56,217 nucleotides of DNA from Bacteroidales bacterium. GTDB lineage: Bacteria; Bacteroidota; Bacteroidia; Bacteroidales; UBA932. The position numbers were made by a program, and so were the translations under genes. Shown here in pieces: positions 43,931 to 53,090 of this stretch; within the stretch, counting starts at the first letter, position 1, and every line of letters begins with the position of its first letter. Location: positions 1 to 56,217 of the forward strand of contig JAFPWG010000003.1 of assembly GCA_017395045.1 (NCBI GenBank), in the 5' to 3' direction. A model generated the notes under the pieces. The model was not told the origin of the DNA, searched no databases, and saw nothing but the letters and a program-made list of their open reading frames with translations.

Positions 43931-44752
43931 TCAGTTGTTTCTAATGTCCTCGCCCCAGAATAACCGGGAAGTCAGGGCGCGGACGAACCCGGACTCGGCG
44001 AGCCGGATACGCTTGAGCGAAAACTGTGCCATCTCGACATGGATGGTCCAGTCCTGTTCGATTTCCATCGTGCGGTTGTCCGTGGACATGAGCGCCCGCC
44101 CGTCACGGCTCTCGAACGAGATGTCCACCTTGGCGGTTTCGGGCAGCACGAGCGGCCGCACGTTCAGGTTGTGCGGGGCGATCGGGGTGATGATGAGGAC
44201 CTTCGTGTCCGGCAGGCAGATCGGGCCGCCGGCGCTCAGGGAATAGGCGGTGGAACCGGAGCAGGTGGAGACGATGAGACCGTCCGCCCAGTAGGTCGGG
44301 AGCGTTTCCCCGTTTACGGAGACGCGGATGCCCAGGACCGAGGGCCCCTTGCGGTGAATGGCCACTTCATTCACGGAATACGGGAGCATGCCGATGCTCC
44401 TGCGGGCGCCGGGGCCCTTGAGCGTCGCGTTCAGGACGGTCCGGTATTCGATGCTGAAATCCCCTTCCATCAAGGCCTTGAGAACAGCCTCGGGACGGTT
44501 TTCGCACAGGAAGCCGATCCGGCCGAAATTCACGCCCAGGATGGGCAGGCCGATGTCCGACACCACGTGCGCCGCCGACAGGAAAGTGCCGTCGCCGCCC
44601 ATCGAAAGGACCAGGTCCGTATCGGGACGGACGTCCGACTTGTTCCGGATTTCATAGACCTCGTAGGAGGCCGCTTCCAGTTCCCGCAGCAAATCCTTCA
44701 TCTGCTGCTTCTCCCGCAATTCGTCTTTCAGGATGAAATAACCTATTTTCAT
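43931..44752 (-). CDS. nadK: NAD kinase
   Basis: Phosphorylates NAD to NADP in the cytosol. 273 aa. The catalytic motif is LVLSMGGDGTFLSAAHVV, followed by GVNFGRIGFLCENRPE and the NE/D motif SVNEVAIHRKG, then GLIVSTCSGSTAYSLSAGGP. All NAD kinase signatures are present. Same strand as uppS-bamA-skp and probably cotranscribed from the divergent promoter shared with pdxJ. Confidence 0.94.
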   Translation of the reverse strand: MKIGYFILKDELREKQQMKDLLRELEAASYEVYEIRNKSDVRPDTDLVLSMGGDGTFLSAAHVVSDIGLPILGVNFGRIGFLCENRPEAVLKALMEGDFSIEYRTVLNATLKGPGARRSIGMLPYSVNEVAIHRKGPSVLGIRVSVNGETLPTYWADGLIVSTCSGSTAYSLSAGGPICLPDTKVLIITPIAPHNLNVRPLVLPETAKVDISFESRDGRALMSTDNRTMEIEQDWTIHVEMAQFSLKRIRLAESGFVRALTSRLFWGEDIRNN

Positions 44753-44774
44753 TCGCCAGTTTCAAATCAACCGC

Positions 44775-44813
44775 CAAAAATAACACTTTAAATTATAAAA
44801 ATCACTATTTTTG
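44775..44813. promoter_or_regulatory. Divergent -7 elements for nadK (minus) and pdxJ (plus)
   Basis: TATTTTTG occurs on the minus strand at 44775-44782 and on the plus strand at 44806-44813, facing outward in the 81-bp gap. The plus copy is 20 bp before the pdxJ start. Confidence 0.5.
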
Positions 44814-44833
44814 TCGCGAAAACGTACTGAACA

Positions 44834-45553
44834 ATGACCCGACTGAGCGTAAACATCAATAAGATTGCCACCATACGCAACGCCCGCGGAGGCAACGTCC
44901 CCGACGTGACGAAAGCCGCCCTCGCCTGCGAACGTTTCGGCGCGGAAGGCATCACCGTGCACCCCCGCCCCGACGAGCGCCATATCCGATACGCCGACGT
45001 GCGCGAGATCCGTCCCCTCGTACAGACCGAATTCAACATCGAAGGCAACCCCATCCCCTCCTTCATCGACCTGGTGGAAGAAGTCGTTCCGGACCAGGTG
45101 ACCCTGGTTCCGGACGCCCACGACGCCATCACCTCCAACGCCGGCTGGAACACACTGGCCAACAAGGATTTCCTTACGGAAGTATGCGGTCTATTCAAGG
45201 CCAGGGGCATCCGCACCTCCATCTTTATCGACCCGGATCCCCGTATGGCCGAAGGAGCCGCCGCCTGCGGGGCCGACCGCGTGGAACTGTACACGGCCGA
45301 CTACGCCATGGAGTTCCCGCAGGGTCCGGAGGCCGCCATCGCCCGGTACCTGGAAACGGCGAAGGCCGCCCGTGCCTGCGGACTCGGCCTCAACGCCGGT
45401 CACGACCTTTCGCTGGAAAACCTCGCCTATTTCGTGAAGACCATCCCCTGGACGGACGAGGTGTCCATCGGCCACGCCCTCATCAGCGACGCCCTGTACC
45501 TGGGCCTCGAGGCGACCATCGCGGCCTATCTTGCGGAAATCCGTAAAAAATAG
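44834..45553 (+). CDS. pdxJ: Pyridoxine 5'-phosphate synthase
   Basis: Ring-closing enzyme of DXP-dependent vitamin B6 synthesis, a cytosolic TIM barrel. 239 aa. [20 protein letters not shown] at the start, [20 protein letters not shown] (phosphate/substrate residues), [19 protein letters not shown] and [10 protein letters not shown] are diagnostic. The stop lies just before the -7 box of the next gene (45555), so the Skp-like lipoprotein has its own start of transcription. Confidence 0.96.
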   Translation: MTRLSVNINKIATIRNARGGNVPDVTKAALACERFGAEGITVHPRPDERHIRYADVREIRPLVQTEFNIEGNPIPSFIDLVEEVVPDQVTLVPDAHDAITSNAGWNTLANKDFLTEVCGLFKARGIRTSIFIDPDPRMAEGAAACGADRVELYTADYAMEFPQGPEAAIARYLETAKAARACGLGLNAGHDLSLENLAYFVKTIPWTDEVSIGHALISDALYLGLEATIAAYLAEIRKK

Positions 45554-45554
45554 T

Positions 45555-45562
45555 TACCTTTG
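45555..45562 (+). promoter_or_regulatory. -7 element of the Skp-like lipoprotein gene
   Basis: TACCTTTG with TTG about 20 bp upstream (45531-45533, inside pdxJ), 34 bp before ATG 45597. Confidence 0.5.
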
Positions 45563-45596
45563 TAACCTTATACGAATTTATACACATCAAACGATA

Positions 45597-46205
45597 ATGA
45601 AAAAGACTGCAATCATCCTGAGCGCCGCCCTCCTGGCCGGCCTCGCCCTCACCGGCTGTAACAACACAGCCGTCAACGCTCCTGCACAGGCCAAGTCCGA
45701 CAGCACCGCCGTCGCCGGCAGCATCGTGTTCTTCAACATCGACAAGGTCATGGAGAACTATGACATGGCGAACGACCTCCGCTCCGTCGTGGAGACCAAG
45801 GTCAACGGCATCCAGGCCGAAATCGACCGCCGCGGCAACAAGCTCCAGAAGGACGTCAACGATTTCCAGAACAAGATCGAGAAGGGTCTCCTGACCCGCA
45901 GCGTGGCGGAAGTCCAGCAGCAGAAGCTCCAGCAGCAGCAGAATGACTACCAGCAGTATGCGATGCGCAAGCAGCAGGAGATGGCCGAGGAGCAGCAGGT
46001 GATGCTGAACCAGATCATGAACGCCATCGCCGAATATGTGCAGGCCTACAACGCCGAGAAGCAGTATGCCCTCATCCTCACCACCTCCGGCGAGATCCTC
46101 ACCGCTCCCGTGGTGACGGGCAACGCGGCCCTGGACATCACCGACGAGATCCTCGAAGGCCTGAACGCCGAATACGTCAAGACCAAGGCGGCCGAGAAGG
46201 AATAA
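45597..46205 (+). CDS. OmpH/Skp-like lipoprotein
   Basis: A 202-aa relative of Skp anchored by lipid: MKKTAIILSAALLAGLALTGC with Cys21. After a flexible Ala/Ser linker comes SIVFFNIDKVMENYDMANDL, a coiled coil very rich in Gln (about 85-150, e.g. EVQQQKLQQQQNDYQQYAMR), and a closing strand YALILTTSGEILTAP, the OmpH fold order. The upstream part of the open frame (from 45531) overlaps pdxJ and was excluded. The 4-bp gap to the glycosyltransferase suggests cotranscription. Probably a membrane-tethered chaperone, distinct from the soluble Skp at 39952. Confidence 0.85.
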   Translation: MKKTAIILSAALLAGLALTGCNNTAVNAPAQAKSDSTAVAGSIVFFNIDKVMENYDMANDLRSVVETKVNGIQAEIDRRGNKLQKDVNDFQNKIEKGLLTRSVAEVQQQKLQQQQNDYQQYAMRKQQEMAEEQQVMLNQIMNAIAEYVQAYNAEKQYALILTTSGEILTAPVVTGNAALDITDEILEGLNAEYVKTKAAEKE

Positions 46206-46209
46206 TCCG

Positions 46210-47331
46210 ATGAAGGTCGCCATACTGTCCAGTTTCTACCCCTTGAGGGGAGGCATTTCCCAGTTCAATGCGAGCCTGCTCGCCGGACTGGGAAAGTTGC
46301 ACGAAGTCAGGGCCTTCAGCTTCAAGCGGCAGTACCCCGACCTCCTCTTCCCGGGCAAGACGCAGTATGTGACCCCCGACGACGAAGCCGTGCCCGTGCA
46401 GGCGGATGCCCTGCTGGACACGGTCAATCCCTTCAGCTGGGCGAAAACCGCCCGCACCATCCGGAAGTGGCAGCCGGACCTCCTCATCATGAAGTACTGG
46501 ATGTCCTGGTTCGCCCCGTCCCTGGGATGGGTGGAAAGGCACGTCGGCCCCCGCTGCAAGGTGGTGCCCGTGCTGGACAACGTCATCCCCCACGAGCCCC
46601 ACTGGTTCGACAAGCCCCTCACCCGCTGGTTCCTCCGCGGCTGCGACGGCTATGTAACCATGTCCCAGAGCGTGACGGACGACCTGCTCTCGCTGGTCCC
46701 CGATGCGCGCTACGCCCTGCTCCCCCATCCGCTGTACTCCCATTTCGGAGAGAAGCTCCCCCGGGCGGAAGCGGCGGCGCAGCTGGGCATCGACCCCGGC
46801 CGCAAGACCATCCTGTTCTTCGGTCTCATCCGGGATTACAAGGGCCTGGACATCCTCCTGGAAGCCTTCCGGGACCTGCCTGACGACTATCAGCTGGTCG
46901 TGGCCGGAGAGCCGTACGGCTCCTTCGACAAGTATCAGGCGATCATCGACACCCTGCCCGGGAAAGACCGCGTTTCCGTCTTCCCCGACTACATCCGCGA
47001 CTCCGAGGTGAAGAAGTTCTTCTCCGCGGCCGACGTGACCGTCCTCCCCTACCGGAGCGCCACCCAGAGCGGCATCAGTTCGGTCTCCTACCATTTCGAG
47101 GTTCCGATGATCGTCACCGACGTCGGCGGCCTGAAGGGCACCATCGGCGACCGCGGGACCGGAATCGTGGCCCCCGTCCCCGAACCGGAGGCCATCCGCA
47201 GGGAGATTCTCGCCTATTTCGCCGACGACTCCGTCCGGGAGCGCTGCGTCGGCGCCATCCGCCGCGAAAAGGAGCGCCTGTCCTGGGACCGCTTCTGCGC
47301 GGACTTCACCGCCTTTGCGGAACAACTTTAA
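46210..47331 (+). CDS. Glycosyltransferase family 4-type
   Basis: GT-B fold glycosyltransferase of 373 aa, cytosolic face of the membrane, likely adding a sugar to a lipid-linked or surface glycan. MKVAILSSFYPLRGGISQFN with its glycine loop begins the N-terminal domain; the C-terminal GT1 domain has ILFFGLIRDYKGLDILLEAF, VAGEPYG and the nucleotide-sugar site YRSATQSGISSVSYHFEVPM-IVTDVGG, with the conserved Glu replaced by Ser/Gln in the usual E-x7-E stretch region, so donor details are unclear. No glycan cluster surrounds it. It sits 12 bp before the LysM-PBP1 gene. Confidence 0.85.
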   Translation: MKVAILSSFYPLRGGISQFNASLLAGLGKLHEVRAFSFKRQYPDLLFPGKTQYVTPDDEAVPVQADALLDTVNPFSWAKTARTIRKWQPDLLIMKYWMSWFAPSLGWVERHVGPRCKVVPVLDNVIPHEPHWFDKPLTRWFLRGCDGYVTMSQSVTDDLLSLVPDARYALLPHPLYSHFGEKLPRAEAAAQLGIDPGRKTILFFGLIRDYKGLDILLEAFRDLPDDYQLVVAGEPYGSFDKYQAIIDTLPGKDRVSVFPDYIRDSEVKKFFSAADVTVLPYRSATQSGISSVSYHFEVPMIVTDVGGLKGTIGDRGTGIVAPVPEPEAIRREILAYFADDSVRERCVGAIRREKERLSWDRFCADFTAFAEQL

Positions 47332-47343
47332 AGCTAAACGCTT

Positions 47344-49221
47344 ATGAAAACCCGACTCGTCCTCCTTCTCGGAGCCGTCCTCTGTCTCGCCGCCCCCGCG
47401 CTGCGGGCGCAGGACTACGTGCCCGTGCCGGTCAAGGTCTCGCAGGAGAAAGTCCGGCTGAACGGGAAGGTTTACCTGTCCCACGCTGTCCAGGAGCGCC
47501 AGACGCTTTTCGGCATCGCCAAGGCGTACGGAGTGTCCGTGGACGACCTGTATGACGCCAACCCGGACCTCTGGGAAAACGGCCTCAAGGCCAATACCAC
47601 CATCCTCATCCCCACGGAAGGAACGGCACCCGCCGTCACTGCGCAGCAGCAGGCCGAGCCCACCTTCGTCGAGCACACGGTGATGTGGTACGAAGACCTG
47701 GACGACATCGCTACCCAGTATGGCGTCACGCCCCAGGAAATCGTCGATGCCAACAAGCTGCGGGGACGCAAGGTGACGAAGCGCCAGGTCCTGAAGATTC
47801 CCGTGAAGGGCGGCAAGGCCGCAGGCGTGCCTGCACCCGCATCCACATCCACACCCGTCCAGGTCGCGGCGGCGGCCCCGAAGGTCGCCCCTCCCGTGAT
47901 CCCGACCCTTTCCGACCCGGAGATCAAGGATCCCGAGTTCGCCTCCACCGGGGAATACCGCCCCGTCACCGTGGACAAGATCCACGTGGAAAAGGCCAAG
48001 TCCAAGGAAATCCTTCCTCCGGACATCCCCGACCTTTCCGACCCGGACATCAAGGAGGTTGAAATCGCCTCCGCCGAACAGTTCAAGCCCATCGAGGTGG
48101 ACCCCGTGAAGGTGGATCCCGCCAAGGCCTTGGAAAAGGAAGAAGAGGCCGAAGAGCCCGGTCTGTTCGACTGGTTCGCCGGGAAAAACACCGTGGAAAT
48201 GGCCCTCCTGCTTCCGTTCAACTCGAGCGGCAGCAGCTATACCGAGTCCAACATGGACTTCTATGCGGGCGTCCTGCTCGCTCTCCGCGACCTGGAGGCC
48301 GAAGGGGTGAAGACCAGCATCAACGTCTATGACTTCCAGGCCGGTATCCCTTCCGCATCCGAACTGGGAAAGAACGATTTCATCCTGGGTCCTATCTCCA
48401 CGCGCGACCTTACCACCGTCCTGGAGCAGGTCGACGGCAAGGTCCCGGTCATCTCCCCGCTGGACCAGCGGGCCATCTCCCTGTCCGATACGCACCCCGG
48501 ATTCATCCAGGCCCCCGCGGCCGTCAACAACCAGTATGACGACCTCGCCGCCTGGGCGTCGGAAGACGCCGGGAAGGGTGACAGGATCATCCTGGTCACC
48601 GAGAAGATCTCGGGAAGCACGGCGCCCGGCACCGGTATCCGCAACGCCCTGGAACAGGCCGGCATCCCTTATGAAGGCGTGAGCTATACCCTTTCCGAAG
48701 GCCGCTCGCTGCCCGCCAGCCTCACTTCGCGCCTGACCAAAGGCGGCGTGAACCGCATCATCGTAGCCTCCGAAAAGGAAGCTTTCATCGGCGACGCGGT
48801 CCGCAACCTGAACATCCTCCGCGGAAGGGGCTATGAGATTGTGATGTACGCCCCGTCCAAGCTCCGGACCTTCGATACTGTGGACGGATCGACCTATCAC
48901 CAGAACGCGCTCCACATGGCCTCGCCGTACTTCGCCGACTATGACAGCCCGGCCGTCAAGGCCTTCGTACGCGCTTACCGCGCCCTGTACCGGACCGAAC
49001 CCAGCCAGTTCGCCTTCCAGGGGTATGACACCGCCAAGTATTTCGCCGGCCTTTGCGCCAAGTACGGCAAGCGCTGGACGAACGCCCTCACCCGGGTGGA
49101 CGGAACCGGTCTCCATACCGACTTCCACTTCGTCCCCGCCGGACGCGGTTCCTACCGGAACACCGCCGTCCGCCGTATCGTTTACAACCGTGACTATTCT
49201 ACCGAACTCTCCCGCAAATAA
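47344..49221 (+). CDS. LysM - periplasmic-binding-protein fusion
   Basis: A 625-aa secreted protein. Signal peptide MKTRLVLLLGAVLCLAAPALRA; LysM 1 at about 40-83 (RQTLFGIAKAYGVSVDDLYD) and LysM 2 at about 106-155 (DDIATQYGVTPQEIVDANKL) bind peptidoglycan. A Pro/Lys/Glu-rich linker holds two 42-residue repeats starting at 183 and 225 (PPVIPTLSDPEIKDPEF, PPDIPDLSDPDIKEVEI). Residues about 280-625 are a type-I periplasmic binding fold (VEMALLLPFNSSGSSYTESN, FAFQGYDTAKYFAGLCAKYG) like LivJ or LpoA. No ABC permease is linked, so it may sense or recruit rather than transport. A scaffold role on murein is inference. Confidence 0.85.
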   Translation: MKTRLVLLLGAVLCLAAPALRAQDYVPVPVKVSQEKVRLNGKVYLSHAVQERQTLFGIAKAYGVSVDDLYDANPDLWENGLKANTTILIPTEGTAPAVTAQQQAEPTFVEHTVMWYEDLDDIATQYGVTPQEIVDANKLRGRKVTKRQVLKIPVKGGKAAGVPAPASTSTPVQVAAAAPKVAPPVIPTLSDPEIKDPEFASTGEYRPVTVDKIHVEKAKSKEILPPDIPDLSDPDIKEVEIASAEQFKPIEVDPVKVDPAKALEKEEEAEEPGLFDWFAGKNTVEMALLLPFNSSGSSYTESNMDFYAGVLLALRDLEAEGVKTSINVYDFQAGIPSASELGKNDFILGPISTRDLTTVLEQVDGKVPVISPLDQRAISLSDTHPGFIQAPAAVNNQYDDLAAWASEDAGKGDRIILVTEKISGSTAPGTGIRNALEQAGIPYEGVSYTLSEGRSLPASLTSRLTKGGVNRIIVASEKEAFIGDAVRNLNILRGRGYEIVMYAPSKLRTFDTVDGSTYHQNALHMASPYFADYDSPAVKAFVRAYRALYRTEPSQFAFQGYDTAKYFAGLCAKYGKRWTNALTRVDGTGLHTDFHFVPAGRGSYRNTAVRRIVYNRDYSTELSRK

Positions 49222-49222
49222 G

Positions 49223-50146
49223 ATGGAACCCGTACGCTGCCTCATCCTGGGCGGAGGTCCTGCCGGATTCACCGCCGCCATCTACGCCGCCCGCGCCAAC
49301 CTCTCCCCCGTCCTGTACGAGGGCATCCAGCCCGGCGGCCAGCTCACCACAACCACCATCGTGGAAAATTTCCCGGGCTTCCCGGGCGGGGTGGACGCAA
49401 ACACCCTGATGGACCGGATGCGGGAACAGGCCCGGAGTTTCGGGGCCGACGTCCGGGGCGGCACCGCCACCGCCGTGGACCTGTCCACGCGGCCGTTCAA
49501 GGTCGTCATCGACGGGGAGAAAGAACTCGCCGCCGACGCCCTGATCATCGCGACCGGCGCCACCGCCAGATACCTCGGCCTGCCTTCCGAGGATAAATAC
49601 AAAGGCTCCGGCGTGTCGGCCTGCGCCACCTGCGACGGCTTCTTCTTCCGGAAGCGCACCGTCGCCGTGGTGGGCGGCGGCGACACCGCCTGCGAAGAGG
49701 CCCTGTACCTGGCCTCCCTCGCCAAGAAAGTGTACATGATCGTCCGCCGCGACGTCTTCCGCGCCTCCAAGGCCATGCAGGAGAAAGTCTTCTCGACGGA
49801 AAACATCGAGATCCTGTGGAACTGCAACACGCAGGAGGTGCTCGGCGACGGTTTCGGCGTCACCGGCGCCCGCCTGCTCCGCAAGGATGGCACTGTCTTT
49901 GATATCGATATCGACGGCTTCTTCCTCGCCATCGGCCACCACCCCAATTCGGAACTTTTCGCTCCCTGGGTGGAAACCGACCCGGCCGGATACATCGTCA
50001 CCGAAGGAAAATCTTCCCGTACCCGCGTGGAAGGCGTTTTCGCGGCCGGCGATGTGCAGGATCCCGCCTACCGGCAGGCCATCACGGCCGCCGCGTCGGG
50101 ATGCGCCGCCGCCCGGGATGCGGAGAAGTTCCTGCTGGAGATATGA
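49223..50146 (+). CDS. trxB: Thioredoxin reductase
   Basis: NADPH-dependent FAD enzyme that reduces thioredoxin. 307 aa. N-terminal FAD motif CLILGGGPAGFTAAIYAARA, redox-active disulfide ACATCDG (Cys134/Cys137), NADPH motif VAVVGGGDTACEEALYLASL, and C-terminal FAD motif VFAAGDVQDPAYRQAITAAA. Start ATG 49223, directly after the preceding stop; the frame is open further upstream, but that part lies within the LysM-PBP gene. Overlaps bamD by 4 bp (ATGA). Confidence 0.95.
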   Translation: MEPVRCLILGGGPAGFTAAIYAARANLSPVLYEGIQPGGQLTTTTIVENFPGFPGGVDANTLMDRMREQARSFGADVRGGTATAVDLSTRPFKVVIDGEKELAADALIIATGATARYLGLPSEDKYKGSGVSACATCDGFFFRKRTVAVVGGGDTACEEALYLASLAKKVYMIVRRDVFRASKAMQEKVFSTENIEILWNCNTQEVLGDGFGVTGARLLRKDGTVFDIDIDGFFLAIGHHPNSELFAPWVETDPAGYIVTEGKSSRTRVEGVFAAGDVQDPAYRQAITAAASGCAAARDAEKFLLEI

Positions 50147-51063
50147 AACTACCGAACATGAAGATGAGATTCAGAACCATCGTCCTCACCGCCGCGGCCC
50201 TGGCCGCCCTGGTTTCCTGCAAGTCCGAGTTTGATGCGCTGCTGTCGTCCAACGACGTGGATGCCAAGTACAAGGCGGCGATGGAGTATTTCAACAACAA
50301 GAAGTACCTCAAGGCCGGCCAGCTCTTCGAGTCCATGGCCGTCCTGACCAACGGCACCGCCCGGGACGACACGGTCCAGTACTACTGGGGCCTGTCCAAC
50401 TACCGGTACAAGGACTATTATACTGCCGAATCCAACCTCGCCAAGTTCATCAACAACTACCCGAGGAGTCCCTTCGCCAGCGACGCCCGTTTCCTCCGGC
50501 TGGACTGCCTGTACCGTGCCACGTACCGCTGGGAACTGGACCAGACGCCCACCCGCTCCTGTCTGGCCAACATCATGGAGTACATGCGGGAATTCCCGTA
50601 TGAGACCGAGCACATAGAAGCCTGCAAGCGCATGCGGGCCGACCTGGAAGACCGCCTGGACCGCAAAGCCTTCGAGAACGCACGCCTGTACTACAAGATG
50701 GAGGACTACCCCGCCGCCCGCGTCGCCCTCCGCAATGTCCTGAAGGACAACGCCGAGAATGCCTATCGCGAGGATGTGCTCTACTACACCGCGATGTCCT
50801 CTTACCATTACGCACGCCTGAGTACCCCTGCCAAGCAGAAGGAACGCTACCTCACCTTCGTGGACGACTACCTGAACTTCATCGGCGAATACGGCGAGTC
50901 CAAGTACCGCCGCGAGCTGGATGCGATGTACCGCCGCTGCCAGCGGGCCCTCGGCCGCTACGACGGCATCGACGAGGAGCTGGAGCTCAAGGCGAGCGAC
51001 TTCGAGAAGGAGCGCAAGGCCCTGGAGAAGGAATCGAAAAAAAATGAAACCCCGTCCAAATAA
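50143..51063 (+). CDS. bamD: Outer-membrane protein assembly lipoprotein BamD
   Basis: Lipoprotein subunit of the BAM complex, working with BamA (40583). About 306 aa. The signal runs to ALAALVSC (Cys26 from ATG 50143; ATGs at 50158 and 50164 are alternatives). TPR-like helices: KYKAAMEYFNNKKYLKAGQL, TVQYYWGLSNYRYKDYYTAE, NNYPRSPFASDARFLRLDCL, each typical of BamD. The C-terminal end is strongly charged (FEKERKALEKESKK). The 4-bp overlap with trxB and the short distance to rpoZ suggest one transcript. Confidence 0.92.
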   Translation: MKLPNMKMRFRTIVLTAAALAALVSCKSEFDALLSSNDVDAKYKAAMEYFNNKKYLKAGQLFESMAVLTNGTARDDTVQYYWGLSNYRYKDYYTAESNLAKFINNYPRSPFASDARFLRLDCLYRATYRWELDQTPTRSCLANIMEYMREFPYETEHIEACKRMRADLEDRLDRKAFENARLYYKMEDYPAARVALRNVLKDNAENAYREDVLYYTAMSSYHYARLSTPAKQKERYLTFVDDYLNFIGEYGESKYRRELDAMYRRCQRALGRYDGIDEELELKASDFEKERKALEKESKKNETPSK

Positions 51064-51095
51064 GTGGTGTACTTATTAATGGAACTATAAATTCA

Positions 51096-51452
51096 ATGAG
51101 AGAAATGGACGCCAACAGCAAGAAGAAAATTCCGAACAACACCATTACCCGCGACATCAAGAACCTCGCCGCCCCCACCGGCAATATCTACGAATCCGTC
51201 GTCGTCCTGTACAAGCGGGCGAACCAGATTGCGGCCGCCGAGAAGAAGGAGCTCACCAAGAAGCTCGAGGACTTCCGCAACGACCGCGACACGATGGAAG
51301 AAGTGTTCGAAAACAAGGAGCAGATCGAGATTTCCAAGTACTACGAGCGCCAGCCCAAGCCGGACCTCGTGGCCATCGCCGAATTCGAGAACGGGGAGCT
51401 CTACTACCGCAAGGCCCAGAGCGAGAACCCGATCGACATCAAGGGCGAGTAA
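51096..51452 (+). CDS. rpoZ: RNA polymerase omega subunit (Rpb6-like)
   Basis: Small RNA polymerase subunit, 118 aa, that assists beta-prime folding. NTITRDIKNLAAPTGNIYES, VVLYKRANQIAAAEKKELTK and the DTMEEVFENKEQIEISKYYE motif are the Bacteroidota omega pattern. ATG 51105 (MDANSKKK) is an equally likely start. It follows bamD after 32 bp, and its stop shares a base with the recN start (TAATG). Confidence 0.88.
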   Translation: MREMDANSKKKIPNNTITRDIKNLAAPTGNIYESVVVLYKRANQIAAAEKKELTKKLEDFRNDRDTMEEVFENKEQIEISKYYERQPKPDLVAIAEFENGELYYRKAQSENPIDIKGE

Positions 51453-53089
51453 TGCTCCGCTCCCTCCAAATCCGGAATTACGTACTGATCGACTCTCTGG
51501 AAATTGATTTTCCGGAGGGTCTCGTCATTATAACCGGGCAGACCGGCGCCGGCAAGTCCATCCTCGTGGGCGCGCTGGGACTCGTCCTCGGGGCCAAGGC
51601 CGATGCCTCCCTGGTGGGCGCGCACGGCGACACCTGCGTCGTGGAGGCGGAGTTCTCCGCAGACGAGGACGTCCGGGCCATCCTGGCTGCCAACGATTTG
51701 GAGGACAGCGACATCCTGACCATCCGACGGGTCGTGAACCGCTCCGGTCGCTCCCGCAGTTTCGTGGGCGACGAGCCCGTGTCCCTTCCCGTCCTGCAGG
51801 AACTGTCGGAAAGGCTCATCGACATCCACTCCCAGCACCAGACCCTCCGCCTGGGCAATCCTGCCTTCCGGATGGAAATGCTGGACCACTTTGCCGGGAA
51901 CAAGGCGCGGCTGGCGGCCTGCCGCGAAGCCTGGACTGCCCTCCAGGATGTCCGCAAATCCCTTTCCGACATAACCGCCCGCCTGGAGCGCCTCTCCGCC
52001 GAAAAAGACTACAACGAAGCCGTCTTCAACAAACTGGACGAGGCCCGGCTGCGGGAAGGAGAACTGGAGGAGCTGGAAGCTGAACAGAAGCAGCTCGCCC
52101 ACGCCGAAGAGGTGAAAGAACTGCTCAGCGCCGGAGAAGAGGCATTCTCTCCGTCCTGCGAGGAAGCGCCCCTGACGGCACGCCTCAAGGAAGCCGAGAA
52201 ATCCGTTTCCCGCGCCGTCCGGTACATCCCGTCGCTGGAACCGCTGGTGAAGCGCCTCGAATCGGCCCGGCTGGAACTGGAGGACATCGCGGAAGAGTTG
52301 GAAGATGCCGAAGCGCGCATCGACATATCCCCCCAGCGGCTGGAGCAGGTGGAAGACCGGATGTCCCTCCTGTACGGACTGATGAAAAAGCACGGCGTCC
52401 AGTCGGAGGCCGAACTCATCGCCGTCCGGGACGAACTCTCCCAGGCTCTTTTCGACTCCACAGCCCTGGAAGAAAGGAAGGCGGACTTGGAGAAGGCCGT
52501 CGTCGAGGCAGAGAAGGCCTATGGCAAGGCCGCGGAAGCCCTGCATGCCGCCCGGGAAAAAGCCGCCCCCGGCTTCGCTGCGGCCATCCTGGACTCGCTC
52601 CGCTTCCTGGAACTGGACCGCGCCGTTTTCTCCGTCGGGCTGGCCCCCAGTGCCGACGGGCCCACGGGCCGGGATGCGGTCCGTTTCCTGTTCTCGTCCA
52701 CCGGCAAGCAGCCCCAGGATCTCTCCAAGGTGGCTTCCGGCGGCGAACTGTCCCGCATCATGCTCAGCCTCAAGGCCATGATGGCCCGATATACATCCAT
52801 GCCCACCCTCCTTTTCGACGAGATCGACACCGGCGTGTCCGGCAGCGCCGCCGACAGGATGGGCTCGATGATCTGCACGATGGGCGAAGACATGCAGGTT
52901 TTCGCCATCACCCACCTCCCCCAGGTCGCCGCCAAGGGCCAAGCCCATTATCTGGTGACCAAGGAGGCCGATGTCACCGCCATCCGGAGGCTCTCCCCCG
53001 AGGAAAGGATCCGGGAGATCGCCCGGCTCCTCAGCGGCTCCGTCATCACGGAGGCCGCGGTAGCCAATGCGCGCGCCCTGCTTTCCTGA
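51452..53089 (+). CDS. recN: DNA repair protein RecN
   Basis: SMC-like ATPase for double-strand break repair, 545 aa. Walker A TGQTGAGKSILVGALGLVLG (29-48), a central coiled coil (about 165-385; Glu/Ala/Leu rich), ABC signature KVASGGELSRIMLSLKAMM and Walker B LLFDEIDTGVSG near 455, then FAITHLPQVAAKGQAHYLV with the H-loop. Start MLRSLQIRNYVLID is the family start. It overlaps the rpoZ stop by one base and is followed by the consensus promoter of the Fur-like gene. Confidence 0.95.
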   Translation: MLRSLQIRNYVLIDSLEIDFPEGLVIITGQTGAGKSILVGALGLVLGAKADASLVGAHGDTCVVEAEFSADEDVRAILAANDLEDSDILTIRRVVNRSGRSRSFVGDEPVSLPVLQELSERLIDIHSQHQTLRLGNPAFRMEMLDHFAGNKARLAACREAWTALQDVRKSLSDITARLERLSAEKDYNEAVFNKLDEARLREGELEELEAEQKQLAHAEEVKELLSAGEEAFSPSCEEAPLTARLKEAEKSVSRAVRYIPSLEPLVKRLESARLELEDIAEELEDAEARIDISPQRLEQVEDRMSLLYGLMKKHGVQSEAELIAVRDELSQALFDSTALEERKADLEKAVVEAEKAYGKAAEALHAAREKAAPGFAAAILDSLRFLELDRAVFSVGLAPSADGPTGRDAVRFLFSSTGKQPQDLSKVASGGELSRIMLSLKAMMARYTSMPTLLFDEIDTGVSGSAADRMGSMICTMGEDMQVFAITHLPQVAAKGQAHYLVTKEADVTAIRRLSPEERIREIARLLSGSVITEAAVANARALLS

Positions 53090-53090
53090 T

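Noticed and set aside
40607-43963. Very long plus-strand open frame (over 1100 codons) opposite bamA and uppS
   Set aside because: Translation is repetitive in V, L, H, R and E with no domain; the minus strand encodes complete BamA and UppS. A GC-rich mirror frame.
46177-49281. Minus-strand open frame of about 1030 codons opposite the glycosyltransferase and LysM-PBP genes
   Set aside because: Same mirror effect; no start context, no motifs, while both plus-strand genes are complete.
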